From positions 1-8,017 of the forward strand of contig JAJXXG010000095.1 in assembly GCA_021781255.1 (NCBI GenBank): a stretch of DNA of 8,017 bases, in the 5' to 3' direction. Below the pieces are notes generated by a model. The model saw nothing but the letters and a program-made list of their open reading frames with translations, did no database searches and had not been told where the DNA came from. Origin of the DNA: Acidobacteriota bacterium (lineage in GTDB: Bacteria > Acidobacteriota > Terriglobia > Terriglobales > Acidobacteriaceae). How positions within the stretch are numbered: position 1 is the stretch's first letter; the number at the start of each line of letters is the position of its first letter. The position numbers were made by a program, and so were the translations under genes. Positions 1-6,243 of this stretch are shown here, one piece after another.

Positions 1-2
1 AG

Positions 3-1223
3 CTGGCCGCATTGCATCCGGCGTTTCTTCGCTTCCCGGGAGGGAATTACCTGGAGGGCGAGCAGCTGAACGAGCATTTCGAGTGGAAGAAGACCATTGG
101 CCCGCTGGTGGACCGGCCTACTCATACGACGCCGTGGCGCTACTGGTCCTCTGACGGCATGGGGCTGATGGAGTTTCTGACGTGGTGCGAAGACCTGCAC
201 ATGGAGCCGCTGCTCGCGGTCTTCTCCGGCTACGCGTTGAATCAGGATCACATCAGTCCCGGGAACGACCTGGAACCGTACGTGCAGGATGCGCTGGACG
301 AAATTGAGTACGTGACGGGCAGCACGGCGACGCGCTGGGGAGCCGAGCGCGCAAAGAATGGCCATCCAGCACCCTTTCACCTGGCCTTTGTGGAGATTGG
401 GAACGAGGAGTATCACGATCCATCGGGTACCTATGACGCGCGCTTTGCGCAGTTCTACAAAGCAATCAAGGCGCGGTATCCCCGGTTGCAGATTGTGGCC
501 GCGGCGCCCGTCACGCTCGTGCGTCCTGACATTCTGGATGACAACGATCATGCCCTGCATACGCACTTCTACCGCACGGCGCAGCAGTTCTTCGAGGACG
601 TACACCGCTACGACCACTACGACCGCAGAGGGCCGAAGATACTGGTTGGCGAATGGGCGACGCGAGAGGGCTCGCCGACGACGGACATGGGGGCGGCGCT
701 GGGCGATGCGGCGTGGATGACGGGACTGGAGCGCAACAGCGACATCGTTGCAATGGCGTCGTATGCGCCGCTCTTTGTCAACGTGAATCCGGGCGGCATG
801 CAGTGGCCGAGCGATCTGATTGGCTATGAGGCGCTGACAAGTTACGGGTCGCCGAGCTACTACGCGCAGGTGATGTTCAGCACGCATCTGGGCGATCAGA
901 TTTTCGATACAAGGCTGAGCACGGCCAATCCGCGACTGTTCGAGTCTGCAACGTACAACTCGAAGACGCATACGCTGTTTGTGAAGCTGGTGAACGCTTC
1001 GTCGATGGCTCAGCCTGTGGAGATCAAGCTCAACGGCGCGGCGCATGTTCGCAGCAATGCGGCGGTCACGACGCTGAGCGGCAGGACGACGCAGGAAACG
1101 AATTCGATTGCCGATCCAACGCGGATTGTTCCGGTGAAAGGCAGCATGACCAACGCCGGACCGGCGTTTACACACACGGTGCCTAGGTATTCAATTCAGG
1201 TTGTCGAACTCGTCCTTGAATAG
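3..1223 (+). CDS. alpha-L-arabinofuranosidase, GH51 family (5'-truncated by window edge)
   Basis: Retaining glycoside hydrolase that releases terminal arabinofuranose from arabinan and arabinoxylan side chains. The frame is open to the left edge, so only the 3' part is present (407 codons visible; GH51 enzymes are usually 500 or more residues). Numbering from the TTG at 12, the (beta/alpha)8-barrel part shows FLRFPGGNYLEG (5-16), then SSDGMGLMEFLTWCEDL, then VEIGNEEYH with the presumed acid/base Glu132 after Asn131. LVGEWA carries the presumed nucleophile Glu214. The C-terminal part, from about residue 290, looks like the beta-rich alpha-L-AF C domain (LFVKLVNAS, IQVVELVLE). The TTG at 12 lies inside the conserved barrel and is not a credible start. 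Its stop is 24 bases from the converging stop of the next gene. Any signal peptide would lie outside the window. The family call is strong; polymer specificity cannot be read. Confidence 0.93.
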   Translation: MAALHPAFLRFPGGNYLEGEQLNEHFEWKKTIGPLVDRPTHTTPWRYWSSDGMGLMEFLTWCEDLHMEPLLAVFSGYALNQDHISPGNDLEPYVQDALDEIEYVTGSTATRWGAERAKNGHPAPFHLAFVEIGNEEYHDPSGTYDARFAQFYKAIKARYPRLQIVAAAPVTLVRPDILDDNDHALHTHFYRTAQQFFEDVHRYDHYDRRGPKILVGEWATREGSPTTDMGAALGDAAWMTGLERNSDIVAMASYAPLFVNVNPGGMQWPSDLIGYEALTSYGSPSYYAQVMFSTHLGDQIFDTRLSTANPRLFESATYNSKTHTLFVKLVNASSMAQPVEIKLNGAAHVRSNAAVTTLSGRTTQETNSIADPTRIVPVKGSMTNAGPAFTHTVPRYSIQVVELVLE

Positions 1224-1247
1224 TCGCCGGACGACGGAACAGCCGAT

Positions 1248-1982
1248 TTATTCGCCGGTCTTCGGAGTTGTAGTGGCCGGAGCGGGCGACTGTTGCGGCT
1301 TTGTCGTAGTGGGCGGCTTGCGCTTCTTGAGGGGTTTTCGCTTGGGAGGAGCCGGGCAGACGGGCGGTGGCGGCGGCGGCGGACACTTCACTGCGGCCTG
1401 GGCCTGCAGGCTGATGCGAAGGTCGCTGACCTGCTTTTCCTGCGCCACTGCTGCTTCCTGCATACTTTTATCCATTGCAAGACGCGCGTCTGCCAGGCTG
1501 CCGAGGGCGTGTTGCAACTGATCGACCTGGTCGCCGGACGCGGCTACACGGCTGGCTTCTTCGACGCGCAGGAGCACATCATAGAGCGCATCGAGGTGTC
1601 GCGACAGGGGTAGCATTCTGCTGAGCGAACCGGGAGCGGAGTCGGCATCCTGCAACAGGGGCGGCACGTTCTCCTTGAGATCCTGAAGAATGGAGCCGAC
1701 TTCGCTGGCGGCTTCCTCGCGGATGGTTCCCTTCTTCCATTTTTCCAACTGGAGAGCGTTCAGGGTCTGCTGCACTGTGGTGAGGGCGGGCTGCAGCATA
1801 GTGGATGGCGCAACCGGTGCAGGCGCGGCTGCAGCGGCCTGCGGCGCCGGCGAAGGGGTTGGGGCGGGTGCGGTTTGCGCGGGAGTGGAGGGCGGCACTG
1901 CAGGCGCGGGCGCTTGCGCTGCCATGGTGAGCGAAGGGGCACAGAGGATCGAGAGATAGAAAACCGCATTTGCAAAGCGCAT
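1248..1982 (-). CDS. exported helical protein with polyproline and Lys/Pro-rich tail, function unknown
   Basis: Not recognised as a characterised family. The 244-residue product opens with a signal-peptide-like segment (MRFANAVFYLSILCAPSLTMA, cleavage probably near residues 20-22). A Pro/Ala/Thr-rich linker follows to about residue 60. Residues 62-197 are predicted largely helical, rich in Leu, Gln, Glu and Ala, with a DALYDVLLRVEEASR segment and a coiled-coil-like end. After Lys199 comes a Cys200, seven prolines, Val, Cys209, then a basic stretch (KRKPLKKRKPP) and a Thr/Pro/Lys tail. It is probably periplasmic or envelope-associated; the basic tail could contact an anionic surface, but that is inference. 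The ATG at 1982 fits the signal peptide; the upstream TGGTGG is only a weak ribosome site. Composition and the absence of shadow domains suggest a real gene. It is separated from ino1 by 262 bases and probably transcribed on its own. Confidence 0.8.
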   Translation of the reverse strand: MRFANAVFYLSILCAPSLTMAAQAPAPAVPPSTPAQTAPAPTPSPAPQAAAAAPAPVAPSTMLQPALTTVQQTLNALQLEKWKKGTIREEAASEVGSILQDLKENVPPLLQDADSAPGSLSRMLPLSRHLDALYDVLLRVEEASRVAASGDQVDQLQHALGSLADARLAMDKSMQEAAVAQEKQVSDLRISLQAQAAVKCPPPPPPPVCPAPPKRKPLKKRKPPTTTKPQQSPAPATTTPKTGE

Positions 1983-2033
1983 GGCGCCACCAGACTGAAA
2001 CTCAGATTGTGCAAGCCGGGTTGGACTGTTGCC

Positions 2034-2047
2034 GAGCGCTGGCGCTC
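2034..2047. repeat. 14-base perfect inverted repeat upstream of the exported-protein gene
   Basis: GAGCGC-TG-GCGCTC forms a perfect six-base-pair inverted repeat, 52 bases before the ATG of the minus-strand gene at 1982. It could be an operator half-site pair or a leader hairpin. In GC-rich DNA a repeat of this size can arise by chance, so the role is open. Confidence 0.3.
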
Positions 2048-2163
2048 AACCACAATGTCGCCCGTAATCAGCATATCTGAAGGATCATCGCACATTCCAC
2101 CTTGCAACGAAGGTCAGTTCCGGGCGGTTGCAGGGTTGGAAATTCAGCTAAGTCAATGAGGAA

Positions 2164-2185
2164 GCCCCACCGGTGAAGATGGGGC
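2164..2185 (-). terminator. possible Rho-independent terminator of ino1
   Basis: Read on the minus strand, GCCCCA, a ten-base loop and TGGGGC form a GC-rich stem about 60 bases past the ino1 stop. It is followed by TTCCTCATT, a T-rich but broken tail. A second hairpin, nearer the stop at 2213-2230 (GCAACG, six-base loop, CGTTGC), has no T run. The first is the better terminator candidate; the weak tail leaves this uncertain. Confidence 0.4.
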
Positions 2186-2212
2186 CCTGCGATGTCGCGT
2201 TGATTTAGCAGA

Positions 2213-2230
2213 GCAACGGGCGAGCGTTGC
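2213..2230 (-). other. hairpin just after the ino1 stop
   Basis: A perfect six-base-pair stem (GCAACG / CGTTGC) with a six-base loop begins 14 bases past the ino1 stop. No T tract follows on the minus strand, so it is more likely a 3'-end protecting hairpin or a chance structure than a terminator by itself. Confidence 0.3.
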
Positions 2231-2244
2231 CCTGGCGGAGTGGC

Positions 2245-3591
2245 CTAGTCGTAGTATTCCAGGCCGAGGTGCGTGATGAGGCCCACGCCCATGATGTGGC
2301 GCAGCGTGTTCTTCAGCTTCATGGACTGGATGAAGAGATCGTGCTCGGGATAGAGACCCTCGGCGGTCTGGGGCGACTTGAGATAGAAGCTCAGCCACTC
2401 CTGGATGCCGATGGAACGCAGCGAGGGCGTGCGCTTGGCCAGGTCGAGGAACAGGACGAGGTCGAGCGCGATGGGCGCGGCGAGGATGGAGTCACGACAG
2501 AGGAAATCCACCTTGATCTGCATCGGGTAACCGAGCCAGCCGAAGATGTCGATGTTGTCCCAGGCCTCTTTGTCATCGCCACGCGGAGGGTAATAGTTGA
2601 TGCGGATCTTGTGGTAGATGTCCTTGTAGAGATCGGGGTAAAGCTCCGGCTGAAAGATGTAGTCGAGTGAGCCGAGCTTGGACTCTTCCTTGGTCTTGAA
2701 GGACTGCGGATCGTCGAGCACTTCGCCGTCGCGGTTGCCGAGGATGTTGGTTGAGAACCAGCCGGAGACGCCGAGCATGCGGGCCTTGAAGGCGGGCGCG
2801 AGCACGGTCTTCATAAAGGTCTGGCCGGTTTTGAAGTCCTTGCCGCAGATGGGAGCCGCGTTCTTCTTCGACAGATCGATGAGCGCGGGGGCATCGACGG
2901 TGAGGTTGGGCGCGCCGTTGGCGAAGGGCACGCCTTCAGACAGCGCGGCGTAGGCATAAATCTGCGAGGGCGCGATGCCGATGTCGTTGCTCTCAAGGCC
3001 CTTCTCAAACGCCTCAATGGTCTGATGCACCGCTGTCGGTTCGAGGAAGATTTCCGTTGAGCCGCACCAGATCATGACAACGCGGTCTACGGTCTTCTTG
3101 AAGTTGCGGATGTCGGCGATGACCTGGTCCGCGAGGTCGCGCTTGTTTTTGCCCTTCTTGACGTGGGTGCCGTGCAGGCGCTTGACGTAGTACTGGTCAA
3201 AGACCGCGGGCATGGGCTTGATGGTTTCCAGATAGGGCTTGAGCTGGTCGAGGGTTTCCTTGTCCAGCACCTTGGCGTGGGCCGCGGACTCGTAGACGTT
3301 GTCCTCGAAGATGTCCCAGCCGGTGAAGACGACGTCATTCAGATCAGCCAGCGGAACAAAATCCTTGATCAGCGGCGACTTGTTTTCAGTGCGCTTGCCC
3401 AGGCGAATGGTGCCCATCTGCGTAAGCGAGCCGATGGGTTTGGCGAGTCCGCGGCGGACGGCCTCAACCCCGGCGATCATCGTAGTGGCCACGGCACCCA
3501 GGCCGACCACCATCACTCCCAGCTTGCCCTTGGCGGGCGCAATTTGTGACGCATCGGCAGTCTGCTGGCCGCCTTTTTCTTCAGTTGCCAT
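2245..3591 (-). CDS. ino1: inositol-3-phosphate synthase (myo-inositol-1-phosphate synthase)
   Basis: NAD-dependent cytosolic enzyme that converts D-glucose 6-phosphate to 1D-myo-inositol 3-phosphate, the first committed step of inositol synthesis. The 448-residue product is the size of prokaryotic members. The Rossmann NAD-binding region starts at residues 26-37 (VMVVGLGAVATT, a GxGxxxT-like loop, Gly30 and Gly32). The central segment has MIWCGSTE (173-180), GKDFKTGQT (250-258) and NILGNRDGEVLDDPQ (282-296). Next comes SFKTKEESK (297-305), whose Lys301 and Lys305 match the catalytic-site lysine motif of the family (KEISK in eukaryotes). DSILAAPIALDLVL (367-380) is the typical C-terminal motif. 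The ATG at 3591 has a well-placed AGGAG five bases upstream. The N-terminal 22 residues before the Rossmann fold are low in complexity. dedA lies upstream on the same strand, 116 bases away. The product may feed inositol lipids or an osmolyte; the window does not show which. Confidence 0.95.
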   Translation of the reverse strand: MATEEKGGQQTADASQIAPAKGKLGVMVVGLGAVATTMIAGVEAVRRGLAKPIGSLTQMGTIRLGKRTENKSPLIKDFVPLADLNDVVFTGWDIFEDNVYESAAHAKVLDKETLDQLKPYLETIKPMPAVFDQYYVKRLHGTHVKKGKNKRDLADQVIADIRNFKKTVDRVVMIWCGSTEIFLEPTAVHQTIEAFEKGLESNDIGIAPSQIYAYAALSEGVPFANGAPNLTVDAPALIDLSKKNAAPICGKDFKTGQTFMKTVLAPAFKARMLGVSGWFSTNILGNRDGEVLDDPQSFKTKEESKLGSLDYIFQPELYPDLYKDIYHKIRINYYPPRGDDKEAWDNIDIFGWLGYPMQIKVDFLCRDSILAAPIALDLVLFLDLAKRTPSLRSIGIQEWLSFYLKSPQTAEGLYPEHDLFIQSMKLKNTLRHIMGVGLITHLGLEYYD

Positions 3592-3596
3592 TGCTT

Positions 3597-3601
3597 CTCC
3601 T
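3597..3601 (-). promoter_or_regulatory. ribosome binding site of ino1
   Basis: AGGAG followed by the five-base spacer AAGCA and then ATG on the minus strand. It is the clearest Shine-Dalgarno site in the window and fixes the ino1 start at 3591. A second purine-rich run, AGGAAGG, lies a few bases further upstream. Confidence 0.75.
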
Positions 3602-3647
3602 AACCTTCCTTTGTTTGCTGCTGCATTTCAAGAAAGACCGCATCGAT

Positions 3648-3674
3648 TCGAATTCGATCAGACTACACAGTGTA
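3648..3674. promoter_or_regulatory. two adjacent palindromes upstream of ino1, operator candidates
   Basis: The 116-base gap between dedA and ino1 contains a perfect ten-base palindrome, TCGAATTCGA (3648-3657). Seven bases further is a perfect dyad, TACAC-A-GTGTA (3664-3674). They lie about 57-83 bases before the ino1 ATG, where operators commonly sit, in a locally AT-richer stretch. TACACT, read on the minus strand from the second dyad, resembles a -10 element, but no good -35 was found. Regulation is therefore inferred from position only. Confidence 0.35.
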
Positions 3675-3675
3675 C

Positions 3676-3688
3676 GCCGCTGGGCGGC
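3676..3688 (-). other. short GC hairpin after the dedA stop
   Basis: GCCGC, loop of three, GCGGC, about 20 bases past the dedA stop on the minus strand. One A-T and one G-T pair can extend the stem. No T run follows, so it is not a convincing intrinsic terminator, and read-through from dedA into ino1 remains possible. Confidence 0.3.
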
Positions 3689-3707
3689 ATCTTATCCCGC
3701 ACGGGGC

Positions 3708-4346
3708 TCATGCTGCCTCCCGCTGGCTGTTGCGGTTGATGTGCGCCCAGACAAACCAGACGATGCCCGCGACGAGCGCAATTTCAACGACCAGGTGAAA
3801 ACGATGGAATGCCTGCTCAAAGCGCGGGTCGGTGTGCCACTTTTCGCCCAGCTTCATGCCCACATAGGCCAGGCCAAAGCACCACGGCCATGAGCCCACA
3901 AAAGTATAGATGTGAAAGCGCCACTGCGGCATCTTCGCAATGCCCGCCGGGAAAGCGATGAATGTGCGCACGACCGGCAGCAGACGCGCGATAAGGACCG
4001 TGATGGAACCGTACTTCTGGAAGAACCAGGTCATGCGGTCGAGGTCGTGGCGGCTCATCAGGACCCACTTGCCGTAGCGCTCGACGAGTGGGCGGCCGCC
4101 TTTGGCTCCGATCCAGTAGGCGACGACCGAGCCGAGGTTGCAGCCGATGGCGCCCATGGTGGCGGCCCAGAACAGGCTGAAGTGGCCCAGATAGACCAGG
4201 TATCCGGCGAAGGGCATGATGATTTCAGAGGGGAGCGGGATGCAGGCCGATTCGATGCCCATCAGTGCGACAATTCCGGCGTACCCGCCCATATCGATGA
4301 CACGCGTAATAAATTGCACAAGGAATGCAAGGATTCTTTCGGTCAT
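3708..4346 (-). CDS. DedA-family inner-membrane protein
   Basis: A 212-residue member of the DedA (SNARE-associated/VTT) family of polytopic inner-membrane proteins. Some members are undecaprenyl-phosphate or phospholipid translocases, and E. coli members affect envelope integrity and pH homeostasis. Visible hydrophobic segments lie at about 5-33, 44-82 (two, around GYLVYLGHFSLFWAATMGAIG and SVVAYWIGA), 115-137, 143-165 and 184-203. Family motifs are present. GIESACIPLPSEIIMPFAG (30-48) carries acidic Glu32 and Glu41. RLLPVVRTFIAFPAGIAKM (121-139) carries Arg121 and Arg127, matching the essential arginine pair. The frame stays open far upstream to 4973, but the ATG at 4346 starts a normal DedA N-terminus; the extension would overlap hemQ and is Pro/Arg-rich shadow sequence. 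There is no good ribosome site; a -10-like TATACT lies just upstream. Which DedA subgroup, and hence substrate, cannot be said. Confidence 0.93.
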   Translation of the reverse strand: MTERILAFLVQFITRVIDMGGYAGIVALMGIESACIPLPSEIIMPFAGYLVYLGHFSLFWAATMGAIGCNLGSVVAYWIGAKGGRPLVERYGKWVLMSRHDLDRMTWFFQKYGSITVLIARLLPVVRTFIAFPAGIAKMPQWRFHIYTFVGSWPWCFGLAYVGMKLGEKWHTDPRFEQAFHRFHLVVEIALVAGIVWFVWAHINRNSQREAA

Positions 4347-4356
4347 GGGCCAATTC

Positions 4357-4362
4357 AGTATA
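4357..4362 (-). promoter_or_regulatory. possible -10 element of dedA, near-leaderless
   Basis: TATACT on the minus strand ends ten bases before the dedA ATG. A start site at usual spacing would leave a leader of only a few bases, which agrees with the absence of a Shine-Dalgarno site. A TTGACC lies upstream but only 14 bases away, shorter than the usual 16-18. The overlapping TATATA on the plus strand could serve hemQ in the other direction. Confidence 0.3.
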
Positions 4363-4468
4363 TAGGCCCGGGGCGGGGTCAATCCCGCAATGAGCGCCAT
4401 GCGCAGCGATGGACAGGAGGATGCGGCTTCGCCTTTTGCTAGGATGAGGGGTGTTGCACGAAATCTGC

Positions 4469-4474
4469 GAGGTG
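4469..4474 (+). promoter_or_regulatory. ribosome binding site that favours the TTG start of hemQ
   Basis: GAGGTG matches the anti-Shine-Dalgarno core and sits six bases before the TTG at 4481. The longer-frame GTG at 4451 has GAGGG directly abutting it, with no spacing, and the frame is closed just upstream by TGA at 4445. The protein from 4481 starts MADFPPVPLTLEG, close to the natural HemQ N-terminus. Confidence 0.5.
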
Positions 4475-4480
4475 GTTCCA

Positions 4481-5311
4481 TTGGCTGACTTTCCCCCTGT
4501 TCCGCTGACTCTTGAAGGCTCTTGCCTGCTGCATCAGTTTTTCCGCTTTGACTGGAAGGCGTGGCGCTCCTGCGCGGAGGGCGAACGCACGCGCATTGCG
4601 GGCGAGGCTGTTGCAACGCTGAGAGGAATGGAGCGCGCCGGTGCGGATGGGCCGGTGCAAACGGCGGTGTATTCACAGTTGGGCCACAAGGGCGACTTGA
4701 TTGTGGTGCATTTCCGGGAGTCGATGGAGGCGCTGAACCAGGTGGAGCTGGATCTGGCCCAGACGGAGTTCTACGACTTTCTCGAACAGCGGCACTCGTA
4801 TGTGTCGGTGGTGGAACTGGGGCTGTACGAGTCCAGCCGGAAGACGTATGAGGCGGCGTCGGAGAAGGGATTTGAGATGCACACGGCGGAGTGGAATGCC
4901 GAGGTGGAGGCCTCGCTGAAGCGCGGAGCCGAAGCGATGAAGCCGCGGCTCTTCCCTGCTGTGCCGGAGGCAAAGTACTTGTGCTTTTATCCCATGGACC
5001 GCAAGCGCGGCGAGGACAAGAACTGGTACACGGTTCCCTTTGCCGAGCGCCAGCGCATGATGCACCTGCATGGGCTGATCGGGCGGCGCTATGGCGACGT
5101 GGTGAAGCAGATTATTTCTGGTTCGATTGGCATGGACGACTGGGAGTGGGGCGTGGACCTGTTCGCCGAGGACCCGGTGGTCTTCAAGAAGCTGATTTAC
5201 GAGATGCGCTTTGATGAGGTGAGCGCGGTGTATGCGCTGTTTGGGCAGTTCTTCCTGGGGCTGCGGCTGCCGGTGGAGAAGCTGGGCGGGTGGCTCGAAG
5301 GCAAGCTTTAG
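4481..5311 (+). CDS. hemQ: coproheme decarboxylase HemQ (hydrogen-peroxide-dependent heme synthase)
   Basis: Chlorite-dismutase-family cytosolic enzyme that oxidatively decarboxylates two propionates of coproheme III, using peroxide, to give heme b. It is the last step of the coproporphyrin-dependent pathway. From the TTG at 4481 the product is 276 residues. The second ferredoxin-like half carries the HemQ signature: CFYPMDRKRGEDKNWY (168-183), MHLHGLIGRRYGDVVKQIISGS (194-215), GMDDWEWGVDLF (217-228) and EMRFDEVSAVYALFGQFF (241-258). By alignment from memory with S. aureus HemQ, Tyr170 is the catalytic tyrosine (Tyr145), His197 the proximal heme ligand (His172) and Gln210 the distal glutamine. 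The position of the S. aureus Lys149 is Arg174 here. The presence of the HemQ signature and Gln argues against a true chlorite dismutase, which uses a distal Arg. The start could be the GTG at 4451, adding ten residues. hemCD lie nearby on the other strand. Confidence 0.93.
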   Translation: MADFPPVPLTLEGSCLLHQFFRFDWKAWRSCAEGERTRIAGEAVATLRGMERAGADGPVQTAVYSQLGHKGDLIVVHFRESMEALNQVELDLAQTEFYDFLEQRHSYVSVVELGLYESSRKTYEAASEKGFEMHTAEWNAEVEASLKRGAEAMKPRLFPAVPEAKYLCFYPMDRKRGEDKNWYTVPFAERQRMMHLHGLIGRRYGDVVKQIISGSIGMDDWEWGVDLFAEDPVVFKKLIYEMRFDEVSAVYALFGQFFLGLRLPVEKLGGWLEGKL

Positions 5312-5390
5312 CGCCGAATGAAAAAATCCATGCATTTGTGGAGACATGCCTTGAACGCTCGATGAAGATGCGGAGTTTTAGTGAGCAAAG

Positions 5391-5408
5391 CTCCTCGGGA
5401 ACGAGGAG
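5391..5408 (+). other. stable GNRA-capped hairpin between hemQ and nth
   Basis: CTCCTCG, loop GGAA, CGAGGAG: a perfect seven-base-pair stem with a GNRA-type tetraloop in plus-strand RNA. It lies 79 bases after the hemQ stop and 75 before the nth ATG. No T run follows on either strand, so it is not a standard intrinsic terminator. It may protect the hemQ 3' end or lie in an nth leader. The rest of the 172-base gap shows only the palindrome GGGCGCCC (5428-5435). Confidence 0.5.
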
Positions 5409-5483
5409 AGATTGAAGCTCCGACCACGGGCGCCCGCTGCTCGTTGAAATCATTTGCTCGCAGGCAGGAATACACTCGCAACC

Positions 5484-6218
5484 ATGCTGGCCAAAAAGAC
5501 AGCTTCTCGCAAACAATCCGCCACGACGAAGACCGCCGCGAAGCGGCCAAATCGCCAGACTGCCTCATGCGGCGACCTTGCGCCGGAGCGCGTTGCGGCG
5601 ATTCTGAAGGGGCTGGACGAGGCGTATCCCGATGTGGAGTGCGCGCTGGACCATCGCTCGCCTTGGGAACTGTTGGTGGCGACGATTCTTTCCGCGCAGT
5701 GTACGGACGCGCGGGTGAATAAGGTGACGCCGGAATTGTTTCGTCGCTTCCCTACTGCGGCGGCAATGGCCAAGGCTACGCTGCCTGAGCTTGAGGCGCT
5801 GGTTCGGACAACCGGCTTCTTTCGCAACAAGGCGAAGTCAATTCAGGGCGCGGCGAAGAAGATTACCGAGGAGTTTGGCGGCAAGGTGCCCCAGACGCTG
5901 GCGGAGCTGACTACCGTGCCGGGCGCGGCGCGGAAGACTGCCAATGTGGTGCTGGGTGTTTGCTTCGGCAAGGCCGAGGGCGTAGTGGTGGATACGCATG
6001 TGTTTCGCATTGCGCGGCGGCTGGGGCTGGCCAAGGGCGACACGCCGCAAAAGGTGGAGCAGGAGCTGATGAAGGTGCTGCCGCAGGAGCGCTGGATCAG
6101 CTTCTCGCATCAGCTCATCCATCACGGACGGCAGGTGTGCGATGCGCGCAAGCCCAAGTGCGACAAGTGCAATCTGGAGCCGCTGTGCCGATCGAAGGAT
6201 AAGACGTGGTCGTCGTGA
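5484..6218 (+). CDS. nth: endonuclease III (DNA glycosylase/AP lyase)
   Basis: Base-excision-repair enzyme that removes oxidised pyrimidines and cleaves the abasic site by beta-elimination. From the ATG at 5484 it has 244 residues. The HhH-GPD core includes SPWELLVATILSAQCTDARVN (59-79). The helix-hairpin-helix is TTVPGAARKTANVVLG (143-158) with presumed catalytic Lys151, and VVVDTHVFRI (167-176) holds Asp170. The C-terminal iron-sulfur loop is complete: Cys219-x6-Cys226-x2-Cys229-x5-Cys235. The hairpin reads PGAARK instead of the PGVGRK of E. coli Nth. A roughly 30-residue Lys/Ala/Thr-rich basic N-terminal tail is absent from the 211-residue E. coli enzyme. A TTG at 5454 would add ten residues but has no ribosome site. 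The ATG also lacks one; TACACT, seven bases before it, suggests a possible leaderless transcript. The stop converges on hemD, 35 bases away. Loss of ancestral Fe-S cysteines or catalytic residues is not seen. Confidence 0.94.
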   Translation: MLAKKTASRKQSATTKTAAKRPNRQTASCGDLAPERVAAILKGLDEAYPDVECALDHRSPWELLVATILSAQCTDARVNKVTPELFRRFPTAAAMAKATLPELEALVRTTGFFRNKAKSIQGAAKKITEEFGGKVPQTLAELTTVPGAARKTANVVLGVCFGKAEGVVVDTHVFRIARRLGLAKGDTPQKVEQELMKVLPQERWISFSHQLIHHGRQVCDARKPKCDKCNLEPLCRSKDKTWSS

Positions 6219-6243
6219 TTGAGCGGCGCTCGCGGAGTTAGCC

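Noticed and set aside
1201..1959. Plus-strand frames opposite the exported protein (1201-1521, 1293-1613, 1690-1959)
   Set aside because: Gly/Ala/Cys-rich antisense products of Pro/Ala codons; the minus frame has a signal peptide and coherent helical core.
2227..3739. Plus-strand frames opposite ino1 (2227-2670, 3163-3549, 3299-3739)
   Set aside because: They mirror ino1 codons, carry no domain and have skewed composition typical of antisense frames.
4347..4973. Upstream extension of the dedA frame to 421 residues
   Set aside because: It is Pro/Arg/Ser-rich with no domain, overlaps hemQ on the opposite strand and precedes a normal DedA N-terminus at 4346.
4673..5347. 224-residue minus-strand frame opposite hemQ
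   Set aside because: His/Leu/Gln-rich shadow of a well-supported HemQ in GC-rich DNA; no motif or ribosome site.
5318..5365. 15-codon plus-strand open frame after hemQ
   Set aside because: Starts at ATG 5318 but has no ribosome site or conserved feature; too short to support.
5405..5421. Alternative GGAG/CTCC pairing that could compete with the 5391-5408 hairpin as an attenuator
   Set aside because: Only four base pairs, no terminator downstream and no leader peptide seen.
6221..6231. GAGC-GGC-GCTC hairpin after nth as a terminator
   Set aside because: Stem of four pairs with no T run; too weak.
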